Shown here one piece after another: positions 17,341 to 26,369 of a stretch of 64,000 nucleotides of DNA. This stretch comes from JADCCX01 sp051649305 (GTDB taxonomy: Bacteria; Pseudomonadota; Alphaproteobacteria; Rhizobiales; Beijerinckiaceae), in the NCBI GenBank assembly GCA_051649305.1, contig JBOFGV010000048.1, forward strand, positions 1 to 64,000, written 5' to 3'. Under the pieces are notes generated by a model. That model had not been told where the DNA came from. It was given only the letters and a program-made list of their open reading frames with translations, and ran no database searches. Both the position numbers and the translations under genes were made by a program. How positions within the stretch are numbered: position 1 is the first letter of the stretch; each line of letters starts with the position of its first letter.

Positions 17341-18357
17341 TTACTTCACTTCAGCAACATAGCGATCCGAGAAGCCCTTCTGCACGGTTTCCATCTGACC
17401 CCAGTCAACATCGCGGGCACGGGCATATTCCGTTGCGGGCAGGAAGCGGGCAGCCACTTCGGCTTTAAGCTGGATAGGACGAGCAGGACGCAGATAAGCG
17501 TTTGTCCAGATCGACTGGCCTTCATCCGACAGGATAAAATCAAGCACGCGCTTGGCATTCGCCTCGTTCTTCGCGCCCTTCACAAGGCCGATTACGTATG
17601 GGAACGAAACCGTACCTTCGCAGGGGATCACGAACTCGAACTTGCCCTTCTCGGTGTACTTGGCGCGGTAGGCGTTGAAGTCATAGTCAAAGAGAATTGG
17701 AATTTCGCCGGAGACAACGCGGGCGTAGGATGTCTGCTGCGACACGATGGGCTGGTTCTTAGCAAGATCCTTGAAGAAGTCGATCGCCGGCGTGAAATTC
17801 TGCGCATTGCCGCCAAGCGCAAGATTCACAGCCACTGCACCCACATAGCCAACAGCGGCTGACGACGGATTAAGATAACCAACCATGCCCTTGTAGTCAG
17901 CCTTCTTCAGATCAGCCCAGCACTTGGGGATTGGCTTGCCACCGAGTGCTTCAACATTGACGAAAAGACCCAGCGTGCCGGAGTGAATGGTGTACCACTG
18001 GCCATCGGCATCCTTCAGGCCAGCAGGAACCTCATCCCACTTCGCGGGCTTGTAGGGTGCCAGCACGCCTTCCGCCTTGGCCTTGATGCCAAAGGTTGCG
18101 CCGAAGTAAGCGATGTCAGCAACCGGATTGTTCTTCTCGGCAATCAATTGCGACAGCGTCTGGCCAGAGTTCTTGTTGTCATGCGGCATCGTCAGGTTCA
18201 GCTTGTCCTTGACGGCCTTGATCATGGAGGCCCAATCCGCCCATTGCGGCGGGCAGTTGTAGCACAGCACATCTGCAGCCTTGGCAGTTGTCGGCGAGAA
18301 TGAGGCCGTCACAGCAATGGCTGTTGCTGCGGCGAAGGCGAGAAGGGATGTCTTCAT
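17341..18357 (-). CDS. Periplasmic solute-binding protein of the phosphodiesterase-linked ABC transporter
   Basis: A 338-residue binding protein of the family-1 extracellular type. The signal peptide runs to AKA near residue 27 and is followed by an unusual CYNC pair at the start of the mature chain. Segments such as PVADIAYFGATFG and YLNPSSAAVGYV resemble binding proteins for iron, aminoethylphosphonate and sugar phosphates. Because a phosphodiesterase gene ends the same operon, an organic phosphate ester or phosphonate ligand is more likely than iron, but this is inference. Its start overlaps the LacI stop by 4 nt. Confidence 0.87.
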   Translation of the reverse strand: MKTSLLAFAAATAIAVTASFSPTTAKAADVLCYNCPPQWADWASMIKAVKDKLNLTMPHDNKNSGQTLSQLIAEKNNPVADIAYFGATFGIKAKAEGVLAPYKPAKWDEVPAGLKDADGQWYTIHSGTLGLFVNVEALGGKPIPKCWADLKKADYKGMVGYLNPSSAAVGYVGAVAVNLALGGNAQNFTPAIDFFKDLAKNQPIVSQQTSYARVVSGEIPILFDYDFNAYRAKYTEKGKFEFVIPCEGTVSFPYVIGLVKGAKNEANAKRVLDFILSDEGQSIWTNAYLRPARPIQLKAEVAARFLPATEYARARDVDWGQMETVQKGFSDRYVAEVK

Positions 18358-19424
18358 GATACACGCTCCAAGTTGGAAGGTTCAGGTGTGTTGGTCCGCG
18401 AGGGGACAATGCCAACCGGATTAACCGGCGCAGTTCCAAGGCTGCCGCCCTGGCGGATTTCGTGGTTGAGGAATACGGACGGCGCGCCCTTGCTGCCGCC
18501 AATCATGGCCAGAAGCTCGGCGCAGGCGCGTTCGCCCATTTCGCGCGCAGGCTGCCAGACGCTGGCAAGTGTCGGCTCAACCATCTGCCCAAGGGCAACA
18601 CCGTCAAAGCCGACAACGGACATATCTTCAGGCACGCGCGCACCAAGCCGTTTCAATGCGCCGATGACTGCAAGAGCCAGCACATCGTTGGAACAGAACA
18701 GCGCCGTTGGCCTCTCGTCCGTTGCAATCAGACCGGCGACAGCGCTGTCGGGAGCATCATCAAAGAAATCAAGCTCGACAGGGGAGGGCGGCTTCAACCC
18801 TGCATCGGCAAGAGCTGCCGCAAAGCCACGGTAACGCAGGCGCGACCGGTCCGATGCCGCGAAGCGGCCTGCCAGAAACGCAATGCGGCGATGGCCAGCT
18901 GCCAGCACAACCTCGGTCATTTCCCTTGCAGCGCGCACGCTGTCCACGGTGATCGCCAGACGGTCTGCCGTATCTGCCTGATTATAAAGAAGCACATTGG
19001 GCTTGGCGCTGGCATCCACGATGGCCAGCGCAGGACTGGCCAGCGCATCGCAGACCGTGAGCGCCAGACCATCGACCGACTGGCCGAGAAAGGTTTCCAC
19101 CGCCTGTGCCTCGATCTGCGGATCATAGTCGCTGGTGGCAATCAGGACATTATAGCCCTTCGCCCGGGCAGCGGTCTGAAAACCACTGACGGAAGCGGCA
19201 AAGATGGGGTTGGTCAGGCTTGGCACAATCATGCCCAAAGTGCGGGTCGCCTGCCGCTTCAGGCTGCGCCCGATTTCGGATGGCCGGTAGCCAAGCTCGG
19301 CAATCGCAGCCTCAATCCGCTCACTGGTTTCAAGCGACAGCGGAGCTGTGCCGTTGACATAGCGGGACACGGTCGCAATCGAGCAACCAGCCTTTTCTGC
19401 CACATCACGAATGGTGCCACCCAC
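18354..19424 (-). CDS. LacI-family transcriptional regulator
   Basis: A 356-residue regulator with a LacI helix-turn-helix and hinge at residues 1-60 (TIRDVAEKAGCSIATVSRYVNG) and a periplasmic-binding-protein-like effector domain behind it. It is the first gene of the operon for the ABC transporter and phosphodiesterase. The 20-bp palindrome 34 bp upstream of its start is the expected operator, so autoregulation and ligand-released repression of the whole operon are likely. LacI effectors are often sugars or sugar phosphates. Confidence 0.93.
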   Translation of the reverse strand: MGGTIRDVAEKAGCSIATVSRYVNGTAPLSLETSERIEAAIAELGYRPSEIGRSLKRQATRTLGMIVPSLTNPIFAASVSGFQTAARAKGYNVLIATSDYDPQIEAQAVETFLGQSVDGLALTVCDALASPALAIVDASAKPNVLLYNQADTADRLAITVDSVRAAREMTEVVLAAGHRRIAFLAGRFAASDRSRLRYRGFAAALADAGLKPPSPVELDFFDDAPDSAVAGLIATDERPTALFCSNDVLALAVIGALKRLGARVPEDMSVVGFDGVALGQMVEPTLASVWQPAREMGERACAELLAMIGGSKGAPSVFLNHEIRQGGSLGTAPVNPVGIVPSRTNTPEPSNLERVS

Positions 19425-19458
19425 AGCGCTTTTCCTTCATCCCGGCGTTTCATAATAA

Positions 19459-19478
19459 TGATGTAAACGTTTACATCA
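19459..19478. promoter_or_regulatory. LacI-family operator palindrome
   Basis: TGATGTAAACGTTTACATCA is a perfect 20-bp palindrome with the central CG typical of LacI/GalR operators. It lies 34 bp upstream of the LacI start, so it is the likely site through which the regulator controls its own operon. Confidence 0.85.
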
Positions 19479-19659
19479 ATGCGAAATAGCCTTCCCTCAT
19501 GAAACTTTTGTGACAGCAAAAAGCGATGGTACGGAGGCGGCAGAATTGGCTGATGATTGGCAGCATGCCTGCCGATTCCCGATTTTCAGCTGTACTTCGG
19601 AGAATAAGGCTGGTGCGGCAAGCTTGAAGGGGGCGCGAACAGCACACATCAGATCTATC

Positions 19660-19673
19660 CTATCACATGATAG
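19660..19673. promoter_or_regulatory. Short palindrome upstream of the pdxA2-like gene
   Basis: CTATCACATGATAG is a 14-bp palindrome (6-bp arms, CA centre) about 110 bp before the pdxA2-like start. It could be an operator half of the control region. It has no recognised family. Confidence 0.3.
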
Positions 19674-19691
19674 AGCCGATCGTGCGTGTGC

Positions 19692-19708
19692 TGCATACAG
19701 CATACTTG
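19692..19708 (+). promoter_or_regulatory. GntR/FCD-type operator motif, copy 1
   Basis: TGCATACAGCATACTTG matches copies at 24815 (reverse), 26286 (weaker) and 27082. It lies 76-92 bp before the pdxA2-like start. The shared motif argues for common control by the GntR regulator at 26370. Confidence 0.7.
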
Positions 19709-19783
19709 CGTTGCCTGGACTGCTGGTCTACCAACACTCAAGAGTATAAGGCCGTTCACGGTCTTCCGTGCAAAAGGTGCAAA

Positions 19784-20797
19784 ATGCCTGATTCCCGACC
19801 TGTTCTGGCGCACGCAATTGGTTGCCCCGCTGGCATTGCGCCTGAGCTGACGGCACGCATGCTGGCTGATCCTGATGTGACAGCAGCAGCCCGGATCATC
19901 GTGGTGGGTGACGCAAGAGTGCTGGCGAAAGGTGCCCGGACAGCAGGCGTTATGATCGATATCGCAACCATTGACGAGGGCGGCAGACTTCCCGCGGGCG
20001 ATGCCCCGGTGCTTGTCGATCTCCGGCATCTCGACCCGGCCACGATACCTGTTGGCACACTTGCAAAGCCATCGGGTGATTTCGCCATGGCTAACTTCCG
20101 CAAGGCGCTTGCACTCTGCCGCGATGGTGTCACGGATGCCGTCACCTTCTCGCCCTTCAACAAATCCTCAATGCGGCTTTCTCATCCTGCCTACGAGGAC
20201 GAAGTTGTCTTCATGAACGAGTTTTTGAATTTCAAAGGTGCAGCCCAGGAATTCAACATCCTGCCCAATGTCTGGAACGCGCGCGTGACATCGCATGTGC
20301 CATTGTCTGGCGTCGCCCGGCTTATCACCAGCGAAAACGTCCTGCGCGGTCTGAACCTGACGAACGATGCCATGAAGGCTGCCGGTTTCGCAAAACCACG
20401 GATTGCTGTTGCCGGTCTCAACCCGCACGCAGGCGAAGATGGCAATTTCGGGCGTGAGGAAATCGACGAGATTGCGCCGGCAGTGAAGGCCGCACAAGAT
20501 GCGGGCATCGCCTGCGCGGGTCCGTTTCCATCAGACACGGTTTTCCTGCGCGCCAAAAAAGGTGAGTTTGATGCGGTCCTGACAATGTATCACGATCAGG
20601 GCCAGATCGCCATGAAGCTGCTGGGCTTTGAACAGGGTACCACCGCGCTTGGAGGCTATCCCTTCCCGGTGGCGACAGCAGCACATGGCTCCGCCTATGA
20701 CATCGCCGGCAAGGGCATTGCTCATCCCGGTGCCATGAAGAATGCCATGCTGATCGCCGCCCGCATGGCTGCTGCCCACCGACAGCTCGCGGCTTGA
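19784..20797 (+). CDS. PdxA2-like 4-hydroxythreonine-4-phosphate dehydrogenase family protein
   Basis: I start at ATG 19784 (AAAGGTG just upstream), giving 337 residues; the open frame extends further but reads through the regulatory region. The three PdxA metal-binding histidine blocks are present: SHVPL, NPHAGEDG and YHDQGQ. The ending AYDIAGKGIAHPGAM is also typical. Such extra PdxA copies oxidise 4-phospho-hydroxyacids in threonate/erythronate-type catabolism rather than making vitamin B6. The usual DUF1537 kinase partner is absent here, so the substrate remains open. Confidence 0.88.
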   Translation: MPDSRPVLAHAIGCPAGIAPELTARMLADPDVTAAARIIVVGDARVLAKGARTAGVMIDIATIDEGGRLPAGDAPVLVDLRHLDPATIPVGTLAKPSGDFAMANFRKALALCRDGVTDAVTFSPFNKSSMRLSHPAYEDEVVFMNEFLNFKGAAQEFNILPNVWNARVTSHVPLSGVARLITSENVLRGLNLTNDAMKAAGFAKPRIAVAGLNPHAGEDGNFGREEIDEIAPAVKAAQDAGIACAGPFPSDTVFLRAKKGEFDAVLTMYHDQGQIAMKLLGFEQGTTALGGYPFPVATAAHGSAYDIAGKGIAHPGAMKNAMLIAARMAAAHRQLAA

Positions 20798-20805
20798 GTG
20801 TTCCC

Positions 20806-21726
20806 ATGTCCGGCCAGATCTACCGTGGTGTTTTCCCTGTTGTTCCCACGATCTTCCATGACGACGGCTCGCTCGACATAGAGGGCCAGAAACGTTGTCT
20901 CGATTTCATGATCGACGCCGGATCTGAAGGACTCTGCATTCTCGCCAATTTCTCCGAACAGTTCGTACTGACAGACGAGGAGCGTGAAACGATCATGCAT
21001 GCCGCGCTGAAGCATGTCGCGGGCCGTGTGCCTGTGATTGTCACGACAACGCATGCGGGAACAACGGCCTGCGCCAGACGAAGCCGTCAGGCCCAGGACG
21101 CAGGCGCATCGATGGTGATGATCATGCCGCCCTATCATGGCGCGACCCTGCGTTTTTCGGAACAGCGGATCCATGACTTCTATCAGGCGGTCTCTGACGC
21201 CATCACGATCCCCATCATGATACAGGATGCGCCAGTGGCGGGCACACCTCTTTCAGCTCCCTTTCTCGCAAGGATGGCGAAAGAAATCGCGAACGTCTCT
21301 TATTTCAAAATCGAAACGCCTTTTGCCGCTGCCAAGCTGCGCGAACTGATTGCGCTCGGCGGCGACGCAATTGTTGGTCCATGGGATGGCGAGGAAGCGA
21401 TCACGCTGATGGCGGACCTCGATGCTGGCTGCACAGGTGCCATGACGGGTGGTGGCTACCCCGATGGTATCCGCGAGATCATGGACCCATGGGCAAAGGG
21501 CGACCGGGCAGCTGCACGCGCCGCCTATGCCAAGTGGTTGCCGTTGATCAACCACGAGAACCGCCAGTGTGGTCTTGCTGCTGCCAAGGCTCTAATGAAG
21601 GCAGGCGGCGTCATCAAATCTGAAGCCCTGCGCCATCCATTACCACCGCTTAATCCCCATGCGCGGACGCAGCTGATAGAGCTGGCAAAGGAACTTGACG
21701 TGGTGGCGTTGCGGTGGGGAAAGTAG
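20806..21726 (+). CDS. DapA-family (dihydrodipicolinate synthase-like) aldolase/lyase
   Basis: A class I aldolase of about 306 residues. I prefer ATG 20806 over the TTG at 20794 that would overlap the pdxA2 stop. The Schiff-base lysine is likely the K in SYFKIET (around residue 170) and the proton-relay tyrosine lies in PPYHG near residue 113. The first loop reads ANFSEQFVLTDEER rather than GTTGE, so it is not the biosynthetic DapA. It forms a two-gene unit with the PdxA2-like gene and probably cleaves or dehydrates a keto acid in the same pathway. Confidence 0.86.
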   Translation: MSGQIYRGVFPVVPTIFHDDGSLDIEGQKRCLDFMIDAGSEGLCILANFSEQFVLTDEERETIMHAALKHVAGRVPVIVTTTHAGTTACARRSRQAQDAGASMVMIMPPYHGATLRFSEQRIHDFYQAVSDAITIPIMIQDAPVAGTPLSAPFLARMAKEIANVSYFKIETPFAAAKLRELIALGGDAIVGPWDGEEAITLMADLDAGCTGAMTGGGYPDGIREIMDPWAKGDRAAARAAYAKWLPLINHENRQCGLAAAKALMKAGGVIKSEALRHPLPPLNPHARTQLIELAKELDVVALRWGK

Positions 21727-21738
21727 CGACGACAGCGC

Positions 21739-23238
21739 CTAGATTGTTGCTGGCTTTTTCCGCACCAGCACCTTTGCAGCCAGTGGCCACAGCAGCAGCA
21801 AAAGCCCCAGCCCCATTAGCGTCGTCACAAGCGGGTTTGACCAGAAAATCGCCATTGATCCCTTGGACATGATCAGCGACTGGCGGAAAGCATCCTCCGC
21901 CTTGTCGCCAATCACCATGGCCAGAACCAGCGGTGCAATGGGGTAATCAAGCTTCTTGAAGGCATAGCCAAGCAGACCAAAGCCAAGAGCCAGCCAGAGA
22001 TCGAAAGGCCGCGAGCCTACAGTATAGGCTCCGATGAAACAGACGACAACGATAGCCGGGCCGATGATGGCGAAAGGAATGCGCAGGATCGAGGCAAAGA
22101 GCGGCACGGTGGCCAGCACCAGCACGACCGCAAGCACATTGCCGAGATACATCGACGCGATCAATCCCCACACGAAATCCGGCTTCTCGACAAACAGCAT
22201 TGGGCCAGGATTTAACCCCCAGATCATCAGACCGCCGAGCATAACGGCAGCTGTGGCGGAACCCGGTATGCCAAGGGCCAGCATGGGCAGCATGGCCGAG
22301 GTTCCCGCAGCATGATCTGCCGTCTCGGGCGCGATAACACCATCCGGCTCGCCCTTGCCAAAATTCGCCCGCCATGGCGAGAACCGTTTGGCCAGTCCGT
22401 AGCTCATGAAGGAGGCCGCTGTCGGGCCGCCCGGCGTGATGCCCATCCAGACGCCCACCATGGCAGAGCGGATCAATGTCGCCCAGTGGCGGGGCATCGT
22501 GAGCAGGGTCCGCCAGACATCCCTCGGGCTGACCTTTGCGTGAATGCCCCTGAGTTGAAGGCCCTCTTCGATTGTGAGGATCAATTCGCCGATGCCAAAC
22601 AGTCCGATGACCACAACGAGAAACGAGACGCCTGCGAGAAGCTGGTCAAATTCGAAGGTGAGCCGCAAACTGCCGGATACAGAATCCATTCCCACTGCGG
22701 CGAGGGCGAAGCCAATACCGATCGAGACAATGGTCTTCAGAATGGGCGATCCGCCCAGACCAACAAAACTGGCAAAGGCGAGGAAGTAGACGGCAAAGTA
22801 CTCGGGCGAAGAAAACTTCAGCGCGAATTTCTGCACAAAACCTGAGAGCAGCGTGATGATGATGACGCCGACCAGTGCGCCAAATCCGGCGGAGAGAAAG
22901 GCCAGCGACAGCGCCTCGGTTGCCCGTCCCTGTTGCGCAAGTGGATAGCCGTCAAATGTTGTGGCAACAGAGGATGGCTCTCCGGGTATGTTGAACAGGA
23001 TCGAGGTTGTGGAGCCGCCAAAGAGCGCACCCCAGTACATCGATGTCAGCAGGATGATCGCTGCCACAGGGTCCATGGTGAAGGTGAGCGGGAGCAACAG
23101 CGAGACACCGTTGGGAGCGCCCAAACCCGGCAGGACTCCTACCAGAATTCCCAGAAGCACGCCCGTGATCATCAATCCAATATGGAAAGGCGTGACGGCG
23201 ACCGAGAAGCCACCGATGAGGGCTGCGATGTTCTCCAT
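21739..23238 (-). CDS. tctA: Tripartite tricarboxylate transporter large permease TctA
   Basis: A 499-residue membrane protein with about 11-12 hydrophobic segments and the TctA signatures GVLVGVLPGLGAPNGVSLLLPLTF near residue 35 and GITPGGPTAASFMSYG near 270. It is the large channel subunit of a TTT-family importer for carboxylates. It overlaps tctB by 1 nt and converges on the dapA-like gene with 12 bp between. Confidence 0.94.
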   Translation of the reverse strand: MENIAALIGGFSVAVTPFHIGLMITGVLLGILVGVLPGLGAPNGVSLLLPLTFTMDPVAAIILLTSMYWGALFGGSTTSILFNIPGEPSSVATTFDGYPLAQQGRATEALSLAFLSAGFGALVGVIIITLLSGFVQKFALKFSSPEYFAVYFLAFASFVGLGGSPILKTIVSIGIGFALAAVGMDSVSGSLRLTFEFDQLLAGVSFLVVVIGLFGIGELILTIEEGLQLRGIHAKVSPRDVWRTLLTMPRHWATLIRSAMVGVWMGITPGGPTAASFMSYGLAKRFSPWRANFGKGEPDGVIAPETADHAAGTSAMLPMLALGIPGSATAAVMLGGLMIWGLNPGPMLFVEKPDFVWGLIASMYLGNVLAVVLVLATVPLFASILRIPFAIIGPAIVVVCFIGAYTVGSRPFDLWLALGFGLLGYAFKKLDYPIAPLVLAMVIGDKAEDAFRQSLIMSKGSMAIFWSNPLVTTLMGLGLLLLLWPLAAKVLVRKKPATI

Positions 23239-23714
23239 CAGAAGCCCAGCGCCGCTTCAAGCGGTCCTTTCAGCAAGGAAACCCGGAAGCCCTTTTCAAG
23301 CAACATGAACAGCCCCACTGGCAGGCCTGCTGCAACAAGGCCGGCATGCCAGAGCGGATATCCTCCTTGAAAGCGCATGACGCCGAGCATGTAGATCGCC
23401 GTTGCAACATAGAGGCCCAGCCAGAGTGCGAGCAGCACAAAGCCAATCATCGGGAGGACGAAGCGAAGAATCGCCCTGCCCTGTTCGACCGTGATGAAAG
23501 GCACGGCGGCTGGCGAAGTCTTGCGCAGGGCCAGGCCAATGTTCGCCAGGCTGGCCAAGGTCACCAGACAGCCGATATAGAATGGAAAGGTTCCCGGCTG
23601 CGGCCCGGAGGGCGACCAGCCGACGCCGAACTCGGTTGCCCCCCATGCGACCACAGCGCCGAAACCGCCGGTCAAAAGCGCAAAAGCGACCTCGGCAGAC
23701 GTGCGCGAAATCAT
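23238..23714 (-). CDS. tctB: Tripartite tricarboxylate transporter small permease TctB
   Basis: A 158-residue protein with four predicted membrane segments (near residues 10-30, 40-60, 80-115 and 120-140), the TctB arrangement. It lies between tctC and tctA and shares the A of its stop with the tctA start. TctB sequences are poorly conserved, so the assignment rests on topology and position. Confidence 0.88.
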   Translation of the reverse strand: MISRTSAEVAFALLTGGFGAVVAWGATEFGVGWSPSGPQPGTFPFYIGCLVTLASLANIGLALRKTSPAAVPFITVEQGRAILRFVLPMIGFVLLALWLGLYVATAIYMLGVMRFQGGYPLWHAGLVAAGLPVGLFMLLEKGFRVSLLKGPLEAALGF

Positions 23715-23735
23715 GACGCTGCCCTGCCGGCAACC

Positions 23736-24734
23736 TTACTTCACAACCCAGCCTTCGCGTTCAAAGACCTCGCGCGAGCCCTTGTCATCACCGGCGATGA
23801 AGGCCTTGAACTCGTCACCGGCCAGGAACTTGCCCGTCTGCACAGTGCGCTCGATGTACTCCTTCCACTCCGCTGTCTCGGACACCTTCTTCAGCACTTC
23901 TGTGTAATAGGCGACAGCAGCTGCAGGGGCGCCAGCCGGCAGCCATACTGTGCGCGGCATCTGGAAACGATCGATAGGAATACCCTCAGACTTGCAGGTC
24001 GGAATGTCGCCCCATCCCTGTGTCGCGGTCACCTTGGCTGTGCTTGGAAGCCGCTCTGGCGCGAAGACACAAATCGGCTTCACCTGACCAGCCTTCCAGC
24101 CTCCAACGGATTCGTTGGGGTTGTTCGTGTTGGAATCAATGTGGCCACCGGCCAGCTGTGTTCCAACCGCGCCGCCTCCCTGAAAAGGCACGTAGATGAA
24201 TTTTGCGCCAGTGGTGCTGCTGATCATCGACGTCAGTGTCTGATCTGTGTCCTTCGACTGGCTGCCGCCCATCTTGAATGTTTCAGGTTTGGCCTTGGCA
24301 GCAGCGATGTAATCGCGTGCGGTCTTGTGGGGGGAATCCTCTTTGACCCAAAGCAGGAACTCGTCGAGCGCCAATGCGGCCACGGGCGTCAGATCACTGA
24401 ACCGATAGCCAACCTTGGCCACATAAGGCAGCAGGTACGCATTGTTGGTACCAAAGATCACCTTGTAGGGATCACTGGCCGCTGTTTTGGCTGTCAGATA
24501 GCCTTCCGCACCGGACCCACCGCCCTTGTTGGTGACAACAATGGGCTGGTCGATCAATTTGTACTTTGTGACAATAGACTGGATCATACGGGTGAAGTTG
24601 TCTGTGCCGCCGCCGGGGGCGGAGGTCACCACGAACTCGATGGGTTTTGTCGGCTGCCAGGCTTGTGCCGATGCTGTTCCAAAAGTGGCGACAGTCATGG
24701 CCATGCCAAGTGTTGCTGCGGTGACGATTTTCAT
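23736..24734 (-). CDS. tctC: Tripartite tricarboxylate transporter binding protein TctC
   Basis: A binding protein of about 332 residues. ATG 24734 follows a strong GGGGAG site and opens directly into a signal peptide (MKIVTAATLGMAMTVATFG, cleavage near ASAQA). The mature chain has the Bug/TctC blocks VVTSAPGGGTDNFTR and VVTNKGGGSGAEGY. It captures a carboxylate for TctA/TctB. The divergent dehydrogenase gene and the operator at 24815 tie it to the GntR regulon. Confidence 0.92.
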   Translation of the reverse strand: MKIVTAATLGMAMTVATFGTASAQAWQPTKPIEFVVTSAPGGGTDNFTRMIQSIVTKYKLIDQPIVVTNKGGGSGAEGYLTAKTAASDPYKVIFGTNNAYLLPYVAKVGYRFSDLTPVAALALDEFLLWVKEDSPHKTARDYIAAAKAKPETFKMGGSQSKDTDQTLTSMISSTTGAKFIYVPFQGGGAVGTQLAGGHIDSNTNNPNESVGGWKAGQVKPICVFAPERLPSTAKVTATQGWGDIPTCKSEGIPIDRFQMPRTVWLPAGAPAAAVAYYTEVLKKVSETAEWKEYIERTVQTGKFLAGDEFKAFIAGDDKGSREVFEREGWVVK

Positions 24735-24814
24735 GCGTTTTCTCCCCGGAAGAGCCAAAGGACCCCACCTTATTTTGGTTTGGACAAAGCGTAGCACTCC
24801 TGCTTACCTGTGAT

Positions 24815-24831
24815 CAAGTATGCTGTATGCA
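24815..24831 (-). promoter_or_regulatory. GntR/FCD-type operator motif, copy 2
   Basis: CAAGTATGCTGTATGCA (reverse of the copy-1 orientation) lies in the 126-bp gap between the divergent tctC and dehydrogenase genes. One site could control both directions. Confidence 0.7.
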
Positions 24832-24860
24832 ACATGCTGACTGATGTCGGGGAGAGCCAC

Positions 24861-26264
24861 ATGAACTACCACAGGCGATACATTGGCTTGCGCGAACCCG
24901 TCAGCGCCTGCCTTGTGGGTGGCGGTGCTTTTGGCCAGAGTTTCCTGGCGCAGGCACGATTCATCCGTCGCCTCTCGGCACGGATCGCCGTGGATCTTAC
25001 GGCGGAAACAGCGGCTGCAGCGCTTGTGGCCGCGGGGTTTGCTCCGCACGATATTCGCCTGTGCGCAACAGCACAGGAAGCAAAGGCAGCATTCGACTCA
25101 GGGCACGCCATTGCCGCCGCGCATCTGGACAGCGTGATAGACCTGCCCTTCCACATCCTGATCGAGGCAACAGGACATCCGGAGGCAGCTGCCATCCATA
25201 CGTTGAAGGCGATTGATGCCAAACGGCATGTTCTTCTGGTCACCAAGGAAACAGACAGCGTTGCTGGCCCCATGCTTGCACACCTCGCCCGCAAGGCTGG
25301 CGTCGGCATCACACCGGTTGACGGTGACCAGCCTGCGTTGCTGATTGACCTCGTGACCTGGGCCGAGACATTGGGGTTCGATATTCTCTGCGCCGGGAAA
25401 TCCAGCGAGTATGATTTCGTTTTCGACGCGGCATCGGGTGCTCTGGCCAGCAATGGACGCGAGGCGCATTTGCCGGATCTTGCCCAATGGTGGTCACCCG
25501 GTGATCGCGGATTGAAGGATGTCTGCGCGGGACGGGCCGCGGTAATCAGGCAAGCCTTTCCACTGAAAGCCGTGCCTGATCTTTGCGAGATGACACTTGT
25601 TGCCAATGCCTGCGGCCTTGGACCAGACATCCCGGCTTTTCACGCACCGGTGGCCCGCGTGCCGGAGGTGGCAGCGCTTCTGTCGTCTGACAGAGGCAAC
25701 GGCCTGCTCTCGGGAAAGCGCCGCCTTGATGTGTTCCATCATCTGCGTGCACACGATGAAGCGAGCTTTGCCGGTGGTGTGTTCGTCACGGTGTCCTGTC
25801 AGGATCGCACAAGCTGGCAGGTGCTGGCCGAAAAGGGCCATGTTGTGAGCGCGGATGGCGCATCCGCAATGATCTATCTGCCGCGCCATCTCCTCGGCGT
25901 GGAAGCGGCCACATCGGTGCTTGATCTGGCGGGTCTTGGCCAATCGACATACCCTGACGACTATGCACCACACATGGACCTCGTCGCTGTAGCAACACAA
26001 GACCTGGCGGCAGGGACGCGGCTGGACGCGGTTGGCCATCATCATACCATCGAAGGCGTCACCGCCGAGATGCGGCCCATGACACCGCTCGCGGCAGACC
26101 AGACAACGCCCTACTATCTTGTTGCGAACCGCGTTCTCGCGCGGCCCGTTGCCAGAGGCAGTGCCATACGGCTTTCGGACCTCGAAATCGCGCAGGATTC
26201 CCCTCTTCTCACACTGCGCAGGAAACAGGATGCGACCTTTGCGGTCGCACCTGCAAACGCTTGA
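24861..26264 (+). CDS. NAD(P)-dependent oxidoreductase with C-terminal SAF domain (homoserine-dehydrogenase-like)
   Basis: ATG 24861 is chosen because of the GGGGAG at 24849-24854; the longer frame would read through the operator. The 467-residue product starts with a Rossmann nucleotide-binding loop (CLVGGGAFGQSF, residues about 16-27), has a catalytic-domain block ILIEATGHPEAAA and LVTKETDSV near residue 120, and ends in an SAF-type domain (YYLVANRVLARPVARG). It belongs to the 'predicted homoserine dehydrogenase with SAF domain' group. Members act in sugar-acid pathways rather than threonine synthesis, and the exact reaction here is unknown. Confidence 0.82.
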   Translation: MNYHRRYIGLREPVSACLVGGGAFGQSFLAQARFIRRLSARIAVDLTAETAAAALVAAGFAPHDIRLCATAQEAKAAFDSGHAIAAAHLDSVIDLPFHILIEATGHPEAAAIHTLKAIDAKRHVLLVTKETDSVAGPMLAHLARKAGVGITPVDGDQPALLIDLVTWAETLGFDILCAGKSSEYDFVFDAASGALASNGREAHLPDLAQWWSPGDRGLKDVCAGRAAVIRQAFPLKAVPDLCEMTLVANACGLGPDIPAFHAPVARVPEVAALLSSDRGNGLLSGKRRLDVFHHLRAHDEASFAGGVFVTVSCQDRTSWQVLAEKGHVVSADGASAMIYLPRHLLGVEAATSVLDLAGLGQSTYPDDYAPHMDLVAVATQDLAAGTRLDAVGHHHTIEGVTAEMRPMTPLAADQTTPYYLVANRVLARPVARGSAIRLSDLEIAQDSPLLTLRRKQDATFAVAPANA

Positions 26265-26285
26265 CACCTTTTATCCTTTGCACCT

Positions 26286-26302
26286 TGTGTGCAGCATACC
26301 AA
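26286..26302 (+). promoter_or_regulatory. GntR/FCD-type operator motif, copy 3 (weaker)
   Basis: TGTGTGCAGCATACCAA keeps the GCAGCATAC core of the other copies but differs at both ends. It lies 68-84 bp before the gntR start, consistent with autoregulation. A TTGACA at 26261-26266 could be the -35 element of the gntR promoter. Confidence 0.5.
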
Positions 26303-26369
26303 TTGTTCTTCTCTGCAGCGCCGTTGATGGCGGGTTTGCCTGAGCTTAGCGACCTGAAAGGAAACACGG

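Larger units (their letters stand above)
19425..19783. other. Divergent intergenic region
   Basis: This 359-bp gap separates the LacI operon (leftward) from the pdxA2-like gene (rightward). It contains the LacI operator, a 14-bp palindrome at 19660-19673 and a GntR-type motif at 19692-19708. No convincing gene is present. Confidence 0.7.

Noticed and set aside
23346..24794. A 482-codon open frame on the + strand opposite tctB and tctC
   Set aside because: It is antisense to two well-supported genes, is rich in cysteine, histidine and arginine, and matches no family; it is a by-product of GC-rich codon use.
24861..26264. Biosynthetic homoserine dehydrogenase
   Set aside because: The SAF domain and the surrounding transporters and lactonase-like gene indicate a catabolic oxidoreductase.
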